Notes under the pieces: generated by a model | What the model saw: the letters and a program-made list of their open reading frames with translations, nothing else | Told to the model about the DNA's origin: nothing | The model's database searches: none | In this document: piece by piece, positions 1 to 7,822 of the stretch | How positions within the stretch are numbered: position 1 is the first letter of the stretch | Layout: the number at the start of each line of letters is the position of its first letter | Translations under genes and position numbers: made by a program | NCBI RefSeq assembly: GCF_001463885.1 | Contig: NZ_BBWQ01000022.1 | Span: 124,001 to 188,000 of the forward strand | Length of the DNA: 64,000 bases | Source of the DNA: Aureimonas altamirensis | GTDB lineage: Bacteria; Pseudomonadota; Alphaproteobacteria; Rhizobiales; Rhizobiaceae | Direction: 5' to 3'

Positions 1-495
1 CCAGCGGCCGGGAATGGTGCGCAACTCCGTGTTGTAGACGCGAACCCGCTCGATATAGTCCCGCCGCGCCACGGCGATCCGGTTTTCAGTGCCTTCGAGC
101 TGGCTTTGCAGGGCCAGGAAGTTCTGGTTGGACTTCAGGTCCGGATAGCGCTCGACGGTCACCAGCAGGCGCGACAGCGCGCCGGACAGCTCGTTCTGCG
201 CGGCCTGGAACCGCTCGACGGCGGCCGGGTCGGTCAACTGGTCGGCGTTGATGGTGGTCTGCGTGGCCTTGGCGCGCGCCTCCACCACCGCTGTCAAAAC
301 CTCGCGCTCCTGCGCGGCGAAGCCGCGCACCGTCTCGACCAGGTTGGGAATCAGGTCGGCGCGGCGCTGATACTGGTTCTGCACCTCGGCCCATGCGGCC
401 TTGGCTTGCTCTTCGTAGGTCGGAACGTTGTTGACGCCGCAGGCGCCTAGCAGCGGCAGAAGAACTGCCAGCAGCACCCATGCAAGGGGGCGCAT
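1..495 (-). CDS. LemA family lipoprotein, partial (C-terminus beyond left edge)
   Basis: Starts at the ATG at 495 and stays open to base 1, giving 165 codons; the C-terminal end lies outside the window. The N-terminus is a short hydrophobic signal ending in a lipobox (LLGAC, Cys about residue 19), so an outer-surface or periplasm-facing lipoprotein is expected. What follows is typical LemA: a short NNVPTYEEQ stretch, then helical sequence with NQYQRRADLIPNLVETV and a later RYPDLKSNQNF segment. LemA proteins form helical bundles with an N-terminal membrane anchor; their molecular role is poorly defined. No partner gene is visible because the downstream side is cut off. Family assignment is confident; function is not. 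Confidence 0.85.
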   Translation of the reverse strand, partial: MRPLAWVLLAVLLPLLGACGVNNVPTYEEQAKAAWAEVQNQYQRRADLIPNLVETVRGFAAQEREVLTAVVEARAKATQTTINADQLTDPAAVERFQAAQNELSGALSRLLVTVERYPDLKSNQNFLALQSQLEGTENRIAVARRDYIERVRVYNTELRTIPGRW

Positions 496-920
496 TGGAC
501 GACCACCGGTCAGGGAAATGGCATTCGACATGGACGAGTCGCCTCAAGCAGATGGATCATCCCACCATACAGCGCGTTCGACGGCGGGTGTAGTGCGCCG
601 GCACAGATCACCCCAGGAAGATGTGCCGGCCGAGGCACACCAAAAGGATGATGATGCACCACAGCGATGCGGAAGCGGTCACGATCCACATCAGATTGCT
701 CATGGAGGCGCATCCCCTTCCGCTCCTTGTCGAGCGCATTGGACACCAAACCGGTGTACCGTTCGCAAACCGAAAGGGTTTCCAAACAGGAAAGATCGTC
801 CATCGAGTGCACCGCAAAAATCCAGCGGGATCGAACTCCTTTCCAAATTGTTAATAGCATCGAATACCTGTCGGGCCTCGTCCAGGCCATGCGGGTCTTA
901 CGATCGAACAGGAGTTGGAC
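496..920. other. 425-base gap with one candidate small ORF
   Basis: Between the LemA gene (minus) and the DUF992 gene (plus). It must hold promoters for both divergent genes, but I could not assign convincing -35/-10 pairs. The longer open frames here are out-of-phase GC-rich frames without family features. The only candidate gene is the short hydrophobic ORF at 608-703, listed separately. Confidence 0.5.
608..703 (-). CDS. candidate 31-residue single-pass membrane peptide
   Basis: ATG at 703, TGA at 608-610, 31 residues. The peptide starts MSNLMWIVTASASLW and continues as an almost unbroken hydrophobic segment (CIIILLVCLG) before a short polar tail RHIFLG, which would form one transmembrane helix. 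A purine-rich stretch (GGAAGGGG) lies about 10 bases upstream. It resembles the tiny single-pass proteins often missed in annotation, but I recognise no named family. A longer in-frame extension upstream to base 817 looks non-native (Arg/Cys/Trp-rich). Could be chance. Confidence 0.35.
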   Translation of the reverse strand: MSNLMWIVTASASLWCIIILLVCLGRHIFLG

Positions 921-1451
921 ATGAAGCGCATTCTTGCTGCCGCCGTCTTTGCCCAGGCCGCCCTTATGGGCCCCACCATCGCCCATGCCGCCGATATCGG
1001 GGGCTATGCACCGGCCGAACCCTACCCCGAAGTCGTCGAGCGCGATGGCGTGCGCATCGGCTACCTGACCTGCGATGTCGGCGGTGGTGTCGGCTACGTC
1101 CTGGGCTCCGCCAAATCCTTGGATTGCACGTTCCAGTCCACCACCGGCGCGCGCACATCGGAAGTCTACACCGGCGTCATGCGCAAGATGGGCGTGGACC
1201 TCGGCTTCACCACGCGCGGACAGCTCGTCTGGGCCGTCTTCGCGCCTACCGCCGGCTACCACAAGGGCTCTTTGAGCGGCGTCTATCAGGGTGCGACCGT
1301 GGAAGCGACGCTGGGCGCCGGCGCCGGTGCCAATCTTCTGATCGGCGGCACCGCCGGCTCCATTCAGCTTCAGACGATCAGCGTCAGCGGCCAGCTCGGC
1401 CTGAACGCGGCAGCCACCGGCACGTCGGTGACGTTGACGCCGGCGGCCTGA
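921..1451 (+). CDS. DUF992 family secreted protein
   Basis: 176 residues from the ATG at 921. An AGGAG sits six bases upstream, which favours this start over an in-frame TTG at 915. The N-terminus is a Sec signal (MKRILAAAVFAQAALMG...AHAADI). The mature part matches DUF992: GYLTCDVGGGVGYVLGS, then a conserved Cys in LDCTF, a TGVMRKMGVDLGFTT block and a Gly/Ala-rich end with GAGAGANLLIGG. DUF992 proteins are small exported beta-rich proteins frequent in Hyphomicrobiales; no biochemical role is established. Monocistronic, followed by a strong hairpin. Confidence 0.85.
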   Translation: MKRILAAAVFAQAALMGPTIAHAADIGGYAPAEPYPEVVERDGVRIGYLTCDVGGGVGYVLGSAKSLDCTFQSTTGARTSEVYTGVMRKMGVDLGFTTRGQLVWAVFAPTAGYHKGSLSGVYQGATVEATLGAGAGANLLIGGTAGSIQLQTISVSGQLGLNAAATGTSVTLTPAA

Positions 1452-1465
1452 ACCGCATTGAAATC

Positions 1466-1495
1466 GCCATGCCGCGCCTTGGCGCGCGGCATGGC
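1466..1495. terminator. bidirectional terminator-like hairpin
   Basis: Perfect 12-bp inverted repeat (GCCATGCCGCGC / GCGCGGCATGGC) with a six-base loop, in the 52-base gap between the convergent DUF992 and S-formylglutathione hydrolase genes. There is a short T-rich stretch on the minus-strand side (GATTTC) and no U-tract on the plus side, so it may end transcription mainly from the right. Confidence 0.65.
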
Positions 1496-1503
1496 CAGAC
1501 AGG

Positions 1504-2340
1504 TCAGCGGTTCAGCCGCGCGGCATGCCAGGCGATGTGGTCGTCCATGAAGGTGGATATGAAGCTGTAGGAGTGGTCGTACCCCTCCCGCATGTTCAGC
1601 GTCAGCGGAATGCCGGCCTTTTCGCACGCGGCCTTCAGAATATTGGGCTTCAGCCCCGTTTCCAGGAACTGGTCCGCCGTTCCCTGGTCCACCAGAAATT
1701 CGGGAAACCGCTTGCCGTCCTCGATCAGCAGGCATGTGTCGTACTGACGCCAGGCCATCGCATCGTGGCCAAGATACTTTTCCAGCGCCGGCCGCGACCA
1801 GTCCGCCGTGGTGGGATGGACGATGGGCGCAAAGGCGCTGCAGCTACGATAGAGCTCGGGATTTTTAAGGGCGATCGTCATGGCGCCGTGGCCGCCCATG
1901 GAGTGGCCGAAAATGCCGTGCCGCGCAACGTCGGCCGGAAAGTTGACCGCAACAAGTGATGGCAGCTCGTCCACCACATAGGAGTACATGCGGTAATTGT
2001 CGCGCCATGGCGCCTCTGTCGCATCGACATAGAAGCCGGCGCCCGATCCCATCTGCCAGTTGTCCCCCTCGTCCGGCACGTTCGGCCCGCGCGGGCTGGT
2101 GTCCGGCAACACGATGATCAACCGGTGCTCGGCCGCCGCGCGGCGAAACTCTCCCTTGTCCATCGCATTCTGGTGCGTGCAGGTCAGCCCCGACAGATAG
2201 GTCAGGACAGGCAGCTTCTCGCCGGGCGCATGCTCCGGCACGAAGACCGCGAACGTCATTTCGCAGTCGGTGGTGCGGGACTGGTGGCGATACACCCCTT
2301 GCGTTCCGCCATGCGCCTTCGACGTCGACACCAGATCCAT
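1504..2340 (-). CDS. fghA: S-formylglutathione hydrolase
   Basis: 278 residues, the usual length. Hydrolyses S-formylglutathione to formate and glutathione, the second step of glutathione-dependent formaldehyde oxidation in the cytoplasm. Esterase-D family alpha/beta hydrolase: oxyanion region YLSGLTCTHQN (about 48-58), nucleophile elbow GHSMGG with Ser147, acid Asp223 in QGTADQF, and base His256 in GYDHSYSF. Lies 70 bases downstream of the formaldehyde-adduct dehydrogenase on the same strand, so the two likely form an operon running the pathway in order. Confidence 0.96.
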   Translation of the reverse strand: MDLVSTSKAHGGTQGVYRHQSRTTDCEMTFAVFVPEHAPGEKLPVLTYLSGLTCTHQNAMDKGEFRRAAAEHRLIIVLPDTSPRGPNVPDEGDNWQMGSGAGFYVDATEAPWRDNYRMYSYVVDELPSLVAVNFPADVARHGIFGHSMGGHGAMTIALKNPELYRSCSAFAPIVHPTTADWSRPALEKYLGHDAMAWRQYDTCLLIEDGKRFPEFLVDQGTADQFLETGLKPNILKAACEKAGIPLTLNMREGYDHSYSFISTFMDDHIAWHAARLNR

Positions 2341-2410
2341 CGCGAATATCCCTCGTCTGTCGTTTCCGTGAAATTGGGCCCGGCCGGCAAGCGGCGGCCG
2401 GGCCAGACCG

Positions 2411-3523
2411 TCAATATAGGACGACGGAACGGATCGACTTGCCCTCGTGCATCAAATCGAAGGCAGTGTTGATTTCGTCCAGCGGCATGGTGTGGGTGAT
2501 CAGGTCGTCGATATTGATCTTGCCCTCCATGTACCAGTCCACGATCTTCGGCACATCGGTGCGGCCGCGCGCGCCACCGAAGGCCGTGCCTTTCCAGACA
2601 CGGCCGGTAACGAGCTGGAAGGGCCGCGTCGCGACTTCCTTGCCGGCCTCGGCCACGCCGATGATGATCGATTCGCCCCAGCCGCGATGGCAGCACTCCA
2701 GCGCCTGGCGCATCACATTGACGTTGCCCGTCGCGTCGAACGAGAAGTCCGCGCCGCCATCGGTAAGGTCCTGGATGGCCTGCACCACCTTGTCGTTGCC
2801 GATTTCGGCCGGGTTGACGAAGTGCGTCATGCCGAACTTGCGTGCCATCTCTTCCTTGCCGGGATTGATGTCCACGCCGATGATGCGGTCCGCACCCACC
2901 ATGCGGGCGGCCTGCAGCACGTTGAGGCCGATACCGCCGAGCCCGAACACCACCACATTGGCGCCCGGCCACACCTTGGCCGTGTAGATGACGGCCCCGA
3001 TGCCGGTGGTGACGCCGCAGCCGATGTAGCAGATCTTGTCGAAGGGCGCGTCCTCGCGCACCTTCGCAACGGCGATCTCGGGCAGCACGGTGAAATTGGA
3101 GAAGGTCGAGCAGCCCATGTAATGGAACACTTCGCCGCCATGGCAGGCGAAGCGCGACGTGCCGTCCGGCATGACGCCCTGCCCCTGCGTGGCGCGGATG
3201 GACGTGCACAGGTTGGAGCGGCGCGACAGGCACGTCTTGCACTGCCGACACTCGGGCGTATAGAGCGGAATCACATGGTCGCCCGGCTTGACGCTGGTGA
3301 CGCCGGCGCCCACCTCGCGCACGATACCGGCGCCCTCGTGCCCCAGGATCGCGGGAAACTTGCCTTCGGAATCCAGCCCCGACAGCGTATAGGCATCGGT
3401 ATGGCAGACGCCTGTCGCCATGATCTCGACAAGCACCTCGCCGGGCCGTGGCCCACCGATCTCGACGGTTTCGATGGTCAGGGGCTTGTTGGCTTCCCAG
3501 GCAACGGCGGCGCGTGACTGCAT
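2411..3523 (-). CDS. frmA: S-(hydroxymethyl)glutathione dehydrogenase / class III alcohol dehydrogenase
   Basis: 370 residues from the ATG at 3523, which has GAGGA eight bases upstream; an in-frame ATG at 3538 would add five residues that are not typical of the family (members usually begin near MKTRAAVAW). Oxidises S-hydroxymethylglutathione with NAD+ to S-formylglutathione. Zinc MDR enzyme: catalytic zinc ligands in GVCHTD, GHEGAG and the IGCGVTTG Cys; four structural-zinc Cys in CRQCKTCLSRRSNLC; nucleotide-binding GLGGIGLNV. Followed by fghA, consistent with formaldehyde detoxification. No dedicated regulator is adjacent. Confidence 0.96.
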   Translation of the reverse strand: MQSRAAVAWEANKPLTIETVEIGGPRPGEVLVEIMATGVCHTDAYTLSGLDSEGKFPAILGHEGAGIVREVGAGVTSVKPGDHVIPLYTPECRQCKTCLSRRSNLCTSIRATQGQGVMPDGTSRFACHGGEVFHYMGCSTFSNFTVLPEIAVAKVREDAPFDKICYIGCGVTTGIGAVIYTAKVWPGANVVVFGLGGIGLNVLQAARMVGADRIIGVDINPGKEEMARKFGMTHFVNPAEIGNDKVVQAIQDLTDGGADFSFDATGNVNVMRQALECCHRGWGESIIIGVAEAGKEVATRPFQLVTGRVWKGTAFGGARGRTDVPKIVDWYMEGKINIDDLITHTMPLDEINTAFDLMHEGKSIRSVVLY

Positions 3524-3639
3524 TCGGGCGATCCTCATTCATGGATGGTCCGGGCGGGGCAGTCCCTGCCGTTCGCCCTTCAACTGAAGGGATAGCTGAT
3601 TCGACCCGGCCCGCGCCACCGTGGCGCGCCTGAATTTCG

Positions 3640-4893
3640 TCAGCGAGCCGCCGGCTGCAGCGCATACCACAGCGACACCGCGTCGATCTGCTCCTGCGTC
3701 ATGGATACGGCGATGGGCTCCATCACATGCGCATGCGGCCCCCCGTCCCGGTCGCGGTGCTTCCACAGCTGCAACTGCGCGGCCAGGTACCACTCCGGCT
3801 GTCCGGACAGATACGGATAGTTGGGGTTGGCGGCGCGCGCCGCAGCGCCATGGCAGGATTGGCAGGCGGCGATCTTGCGGTCGGGCAGGCCGGCTTCGGC
3901 GATCGTCCGCCCCAGCTCGGCCAAACCTTCCGCCTCGTAGGGTGGGCCGAAGGCGGAGGCGATATGCACGGTGTCGTCGGTGAGCTGCACTTCCAGCGTG
4001 CGGTCCGCCGCGACGCTGCCGCGCGGCAGACGGGCCTTGCCCTCTTCGCCGACCGTTGCACCGAAGGGCCTGTCGAAGGAGGCGGCACCGTCCCGCGCGG
4101 GCGGGGTCTGGTCCGCATACCATTCGGCCAGCCGCGCCAGCATCGCATCGTCGTGGATGCTGGCTGCCGGTTGCATGATGCCGCTTTCGCGGCTGCCGAC
4201 GGCAAACGCCTTGAGATTGGCCAGAAGATAGGCCGGAGACTGGCCCGCGATCACCGGCACCGAGCCGGCCGGCGGCTGCCCCGCGCCATCCATGCCATGG
4301 CAGCGCGCGCAGCCGGCCAGCGCGGTTTCGAACGGGTCGTCGCCAAGCCCCGTACCGGCAAATGGCCCTTCGCCGAAGGCGAGCGCCCGGTAGCTGGCTT
4401 CGTCCAGCGTCGGAAGCGTCCGCAGGAAGGCCACCATGGCCCAGACCTCGTCGGGGCGCGACTGCGTGGTCCATGCGGGCATGCCGGAATATTTGATGCC
4501 GTGCCGGACGATCCAGAACAGTTCGCGGTCGCGCCACGTGCCGATCTTGTCGCCCAGAGGCGGGGGTGGCGGCATCATCGCGGTCATGGCAGCGGATTGA
4601 GGCTCTCCCGGCGCGCCATGGCAGGCGACGCAATTTGTCTGGAAATGCCCGGCCCCGCGCCGCACCAGCGCCGGGTCCGACAGGCTGACGCCCTCCGGAA
4701 CCTTGATACCGATGGACTGCGTGTCCACGGCATTGCCCATCGTCCAATGCAGGAACCAGCCCACGGGCGCGTAATGGCCGGTATTGGCCGCAATGGACAC
4801 GAATCCCGACCACCCTACGGCCAGCGCGGCGATGCCCGCAGCGATGCAGGCCAGGAACAGGCGCTTCCATGTCAGGGTTACGGACAGTTTCAT
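3640..4893 (-). CDS. membrane-anchored tri-heme cytochrome c
   Basis: 417 residues from the ATG at 4893, whose ATGA overlaps the stop of the preceding gene; an in-frame TTG at 4899 is the alternative. One N-terminal transmembrane helix (about 10-36) anchors a periplasmic part with three CxxCH haem sites: CVACH (88-92), CARCH (195-199) and CQSCH (344-348), in three cytochrome-c-like domains. The arrangement recalls alcohol- or gluconate-dehydrogenase cytochrome subunits and other multi-haem electron shuttles. As last gene of the oxidase operon it most likely feeds electrons to the oxidase, or couples a periplasmic dehydrogenase to it. The donor is unknown. Confidence 0.85.
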   Translation of the reverse strand: MKLSVTLTWKRLFLACIAAGIAALAVGWSGFVSIAANTGHYAPVGWFLHWTMGNAVDTQSIGIKVPEGVSLSDPALVRRGAGHFQTNCVACHGAPGEPQSAAMTAMMPPPPPLGDKIGTWRDRELFWIVRHGIKYSGMPAWTTQSRPDEVWAMVAFLRTLPTLDEASYRALAFGEGPFAGTGLGDDPFETALAGCARCHGMDGAGQPPAGSVPVIAGQSPAYLLANLKAFAVGSRESGIMQPAASIHDDAMLARLAEWYADQTPPARDGAASFDRPFGATVGEEGKARLPRGSVAADRTLEVQLTDDTVHIASAFGPPYEAEGLAELGRTIAEAGLPDRKIAACQSCHGAAARAANPNYPYLSGQPEWYLAAQLQLWKHRDRDGGPHAHVMEPIAVSMTQEQIDAVSLWYALQPAAR

Positions 4894-5267
4894 CGGCAAT
4901 CCACGATCATCAGGGCCGGCAGCGCAGTGAAGACGACCCCCAGAAAGGACAGGCCCGCCAGCAGGAAGGACGAGAACTCCAGGAAGCGTTCGCGCACCTC
5001 GGCCGAGTCGCCGTCATGCGGCACGGACCCGCCATTGGCACGCCATTCCGAGATCGCCCGCCAGCCGATGACGCCGCAGGCGCAAAGCGCCGCAACGGTC
5101 AGAACGAGGATCAGCACCCGGACGCCGCCGATGGGCTCGAAAACGGCGACATTGGGTGCGCATTGCCACGCCGCCGCCACGTAGCAGACCAGAAAGTGCA
5201 CCGCCCAGATGGTGGGCGTTGCGATCAGCGTCCAGAGATTGTCGCGCGTGCGGTTGCTGACGGCCAT
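4890..5267 (-). CDS. small membrane protein of the oxidase operon
   Basis: 125 residues. ATG at 5267-5265 shares one base with the stop of the oxidase gene, and its own stop overlaps the cytochrome c start, so it is translationally coupled on both sides. About three hydrophobic segments: near 15-35 (TIWAVHFLVCYVAAA), 48-70 (VRVLILVLTVAALCACGVIG) and 97-118 (FSSFLLAGLSFLGVVFTAL). I do not recognise a named family with certainty; similar small membrane proteins accompany alternative caa3-type oxidases. Position implies a role in assembly or as an accessory subunit. Confidence 0.75.
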   Translation of the reverse strand: MAVSNRTRDNLWTLIATPTIWAVHFLVCYVAAAWQCAPNVAVFEPIGGVRVLILVLTVAALCACGVIGWRAISEWRANGGSVPHDGDSAEVRERFLEFSSFLLAGLSFLGVVFTALPALMIVDCR

Positions 5268-7822
5268 CAGGCGGCTCCTGCGGCAAGCGGCACGAGCACC
5301 AGCGTCGCCACGGTAATCAGCGCCGTTGCCGCCAGGAAGTGGAAATACAGGCGGACATTGGCAAGGTCGATGTCGTAGCGCGGCGTCAGGCGGCCCGTCA
5401 GCGTGCCGGCCAGGCAGAACCCAAGCATCAGCGCCCCAACCGCGCCGTGCAGCGCCGTCCAGATGGCCAGCAACCAGACGATGGCCGGATAGACATGGGC
5501 GCGCGGCGCCATGCCGGTGACGTACGGCCCGTAGAGCAGCGCGGCCGAAGCGGCCAGCACCAGCACGATGCCGGCAGCCAGAAGCACACGGGCCGTCGAT
5601 ACCGCGCCGGCCCGCAGCCGCAGATGCGACAGGATCGCCGCGCCGAAGGCCATCAGGAATAACGCCAGCGAAACGCCCGGCCATACCGCGCCCGGCCCTT
5701 CCAGCTCCGGCCCGGGAAACCGCTCGTGGATGGTCACATAGAAGAAATAACCGAAGACCAGCGACAGGAAGGCCGTCATGTCGCCCAGCATGGTGATGAA
5801 CATCGCCCACCACGAAACGGACTGCGGACCAGAGACGTAGATGGGCAGGGAGAGGCCCAGCCCGACATCCTTTTCTTCCTTTTCCGGGATGACGCTGGTG
5901 GCGCGCCACAGCCAGTGGATGATGGCGGCGACGGCCAGGAACAGCGTGCCGAACATCCACCACCACCAATGAAAGGTGGCTGCGATGAAGCAAGCGCCGA
6001 GGAAACCGGCAGCGATCATCGGCACGAAGGACGGCCCGGGGACGCGCAGGCACTGGACCGGCTCCGCATCGAGCACGGTGGTCACGATGGTCTCGCGTTT
6101 CCCCTCCTCTGCGTCGGGAAGGTAGAAGCGGCCCTTGTCGATATCGTCGATAAAGTTCGGCTGGTCCCAGATGGGGTAGCGCGACGAGATGATGGGAACG
6201 GACCGGACACCCCAGGGCTGGTCCGGCACTTCGCCCGCCCATTCCAGCGTGCCGGCGTTCCAGACGTTGCGGTCGGCCAGCGGCCCCTTGCGCGGACGCA
6301 GGACGTCGGCGACGACGATAAGGAAGCCGGCCGCGAAGACGAAGGCGCCGATCGTGGAGACGAGGTTCGGAAGATCGAGGTTGATCCCGGCCGGATAGGT
6401 CCAGATGCGGCGGGGCATGCCGATCAGGCCCGAAAGATGCATGGGGAAGAAGGCCGTATTGAAGCCGATGAACATCAGCCAGAAGGCCCATTTGCCGGCG
6501 CGCGTCGACAGGCGGCGCGACGAGACGATGGGCCAGTAATAATAAAGGCCGGCGAGGATGGGAAAGAGAACACCGCCGATGATGACGTAATGCAGGTGGG
6601 CCACGATGAAATAGGTGTCGTGCGCCTGCCAGTCGAAGGGGGCCAACGCCACCATGACGCCGGTAAGCCCGCCCAGTACGAACACGGCCAGCGAGCCGGA
6701 CACGAACAGCATGGGCACGCTGTAGATGACGCGCCCCGTCAGGCAGGTGGCAAGGAAGACGAAGATCTGCACGCCGGTCGGAATGGCCACCGCTTCGGAG
6801 GCGGCGGAGAAGAAGCCGAGCGAGATGGCCGGCAGGCCGGTGGTGAACATGTGGTGCGCCCACAGCCCGAAGGACAGAAAGCCCGTGCCCACCGCCGCCA
6901 GCACGATCCACGAATAGCCGAGCAGCGGCCGCTGCGCGAATGTAGGGATGATCATCGCGAAGAGCGCGATGGACGGCAGGAAGATGATGTAGACCTCCGG
7001 ATGTCCGAAGATCCAGAACAGGTGCTGCCACAGAAGCGGGTCGCCGCCGCGCTCCGGGTCGAAGAAGGGCCAGTCGAACAGGCGCTCCATCTCGAACAGG
7101 ATGTCGCCGGCGATCAGCGGCGGAAAGGCGAAAAGGATCATCGCCGCCACCACCAGAACGTACCAGGCATAGGGCGGCATCAGATTGAGCCGCATGCCCG
7201 GCGGGCGGCATTTGAGGGTACCGACGATCAGTTCCACAGCCGCGGCGATGGACGCCACCTCGATGAAGGATAGTCCGAGCAGCCAGATATCCGCGCCATA
7301 GCCCGGCGTGAACCGCTCCTGGGTGGTCAGCGGCGGATACATGAACCAGCCCGAATCCGGTGCGGAGTCGAAGAAGATCGAGCCGCAGACGAAGATACCG
7401 CCGATCAGGAAGCACCAGTAGCCGAAGGCCGACAGGCGCGGAAACGGCAGGTCCCGGGCGCCCAGCATCTGCGGCAGCAGGATGATCGCCACCGCCTCGA
7501 AGATCGGCACCGCGAACAGGAACATCATCACCGTTCCGTGCAGCGTATAGACCTGGTTGTAGAAGGTCGCCGTCAGGAAGTCGTTGTCCGGCACGGCAAG
7601 CTGAACCCGGATCATCAGGCCCAGCACGCCGGCGAACAGCAGGAAGGCGAAGGCCGTAGCCGTATACCAGACACCGACCGTCGTATTGTTGACGTCGGAC
7701 CAGTAGCGCCAGCCGGGGGGCGTCTCCCAGGTCGCGATCAGGCGCTTTTCCTGGCCCTTGCGGACGTCCGGATCGTTCTGGTCGCGTGTCGAGGCAGGCG
7801 GGATGGCCGTTGTATCGCTCAC
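5267..7822 (-). CDS. ctaD: cytochrome c oxidase subunit I-III fusion
   Basis: 851 residues from the GTG at 7822, overlapping the subunit II stop as GTGA. Residues to about 600 are subunit I of a haem-copper oxidase: haem ligand His95 (LHGTVMMF), Asp124 at the D-channel mouth (GARDLPFPRL), CuB ligands His274, His323 and His324 with Tyr278 in GHPEVY, and His409/His411 in VAHLHYV. The C-terminal part (from about 610) is a subunit III-like segment with five or more helices. Fusion of I and III is known in some alternative oxidases. Oddities: the K-channel Lys is replaced by Gln352 (IPTGVQIF), and the Asn residues usual in the D-channel are not evident. Terminal oxidase of the inner membrane, reducing O2. 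Confidence 0.94.
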   Translation of the reverse strand: MSDTTAIPPASTRDQNDPDVRKGQEKRLIATWETPPGWRYWSDVNNTTVGVWYTATAFAFLLFAGVLGLMIRVQLAVPDNDFLTATFYNQVYTLHGTVMMFLFAVPIFEAVAIILLPQMLGARDLPFPRLSAFGYWCFLIGGIFVCGSIFFDSAPDSGWFMYPPLTTQERFTPGYGADIWLLGLSFIEVASIAAAVELIVGTLKCRPPGMRLNLMPPYAWYVLVVAAMILFAFPPLIAGDILFEMERLFDWPFFDPERGGDPLLWQHLFWIFGHPEVYIIFLPSIALFAMIIPTFAQRPLLGYSWIVLAAVGTGFLSFGLWAHHMFTTGLPAISLGFFSAASEAVAIPTGVQIFVFLATCLTGRVIYSVPMLFVSGSLAVFVLGGLTGVMVALAPFDWQAHDTYFIVAHLHYVIIGGVLFPILAGLYYYWPIVSSRRLSTRAGKWAFWLMFIGFNTAFFPMHLSGLIGMPRRIWTYPAGINLDLPNLVSTIGAFVFAAGFLIVVADVLRPRKGPLADRNVWNAGTLEWAGEVPDQPWGVRSVPIISSRYPIWDQPNFIDDIDKGRFYLPDAEEGKRETIVTTVLDAEPVQCLRVPGPSFVPMIAAGFLGACFIAATFHWWWWMFGTLFLAVAAIIHWLWRATSVIPEKEEKDVGLGLSLPIYVSGPQSVSWWAMFITMLGDMTAFLSLVFGYFFYVTIHERFPGPELEGPGAVWPGVSLALFLMAFGAAILSHLRLRAGAVSTARVLLAAGIVLVLAASAALLYGPYVTGMAPRAHVYPAIVWLLAIWTALHGAVGALMLGFCLAGTLTGRLTPRYDIDLANVRLYFHFLAATALITVATLVLVPLAAGAA

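Noticed and set aside
510-1262. Minus-strand frame across the DUF992 gene and the upstream gap
   Set aside because: Antisense to a secreted protein with a good start and signal; no family match, and it would read through the DUF992 region.
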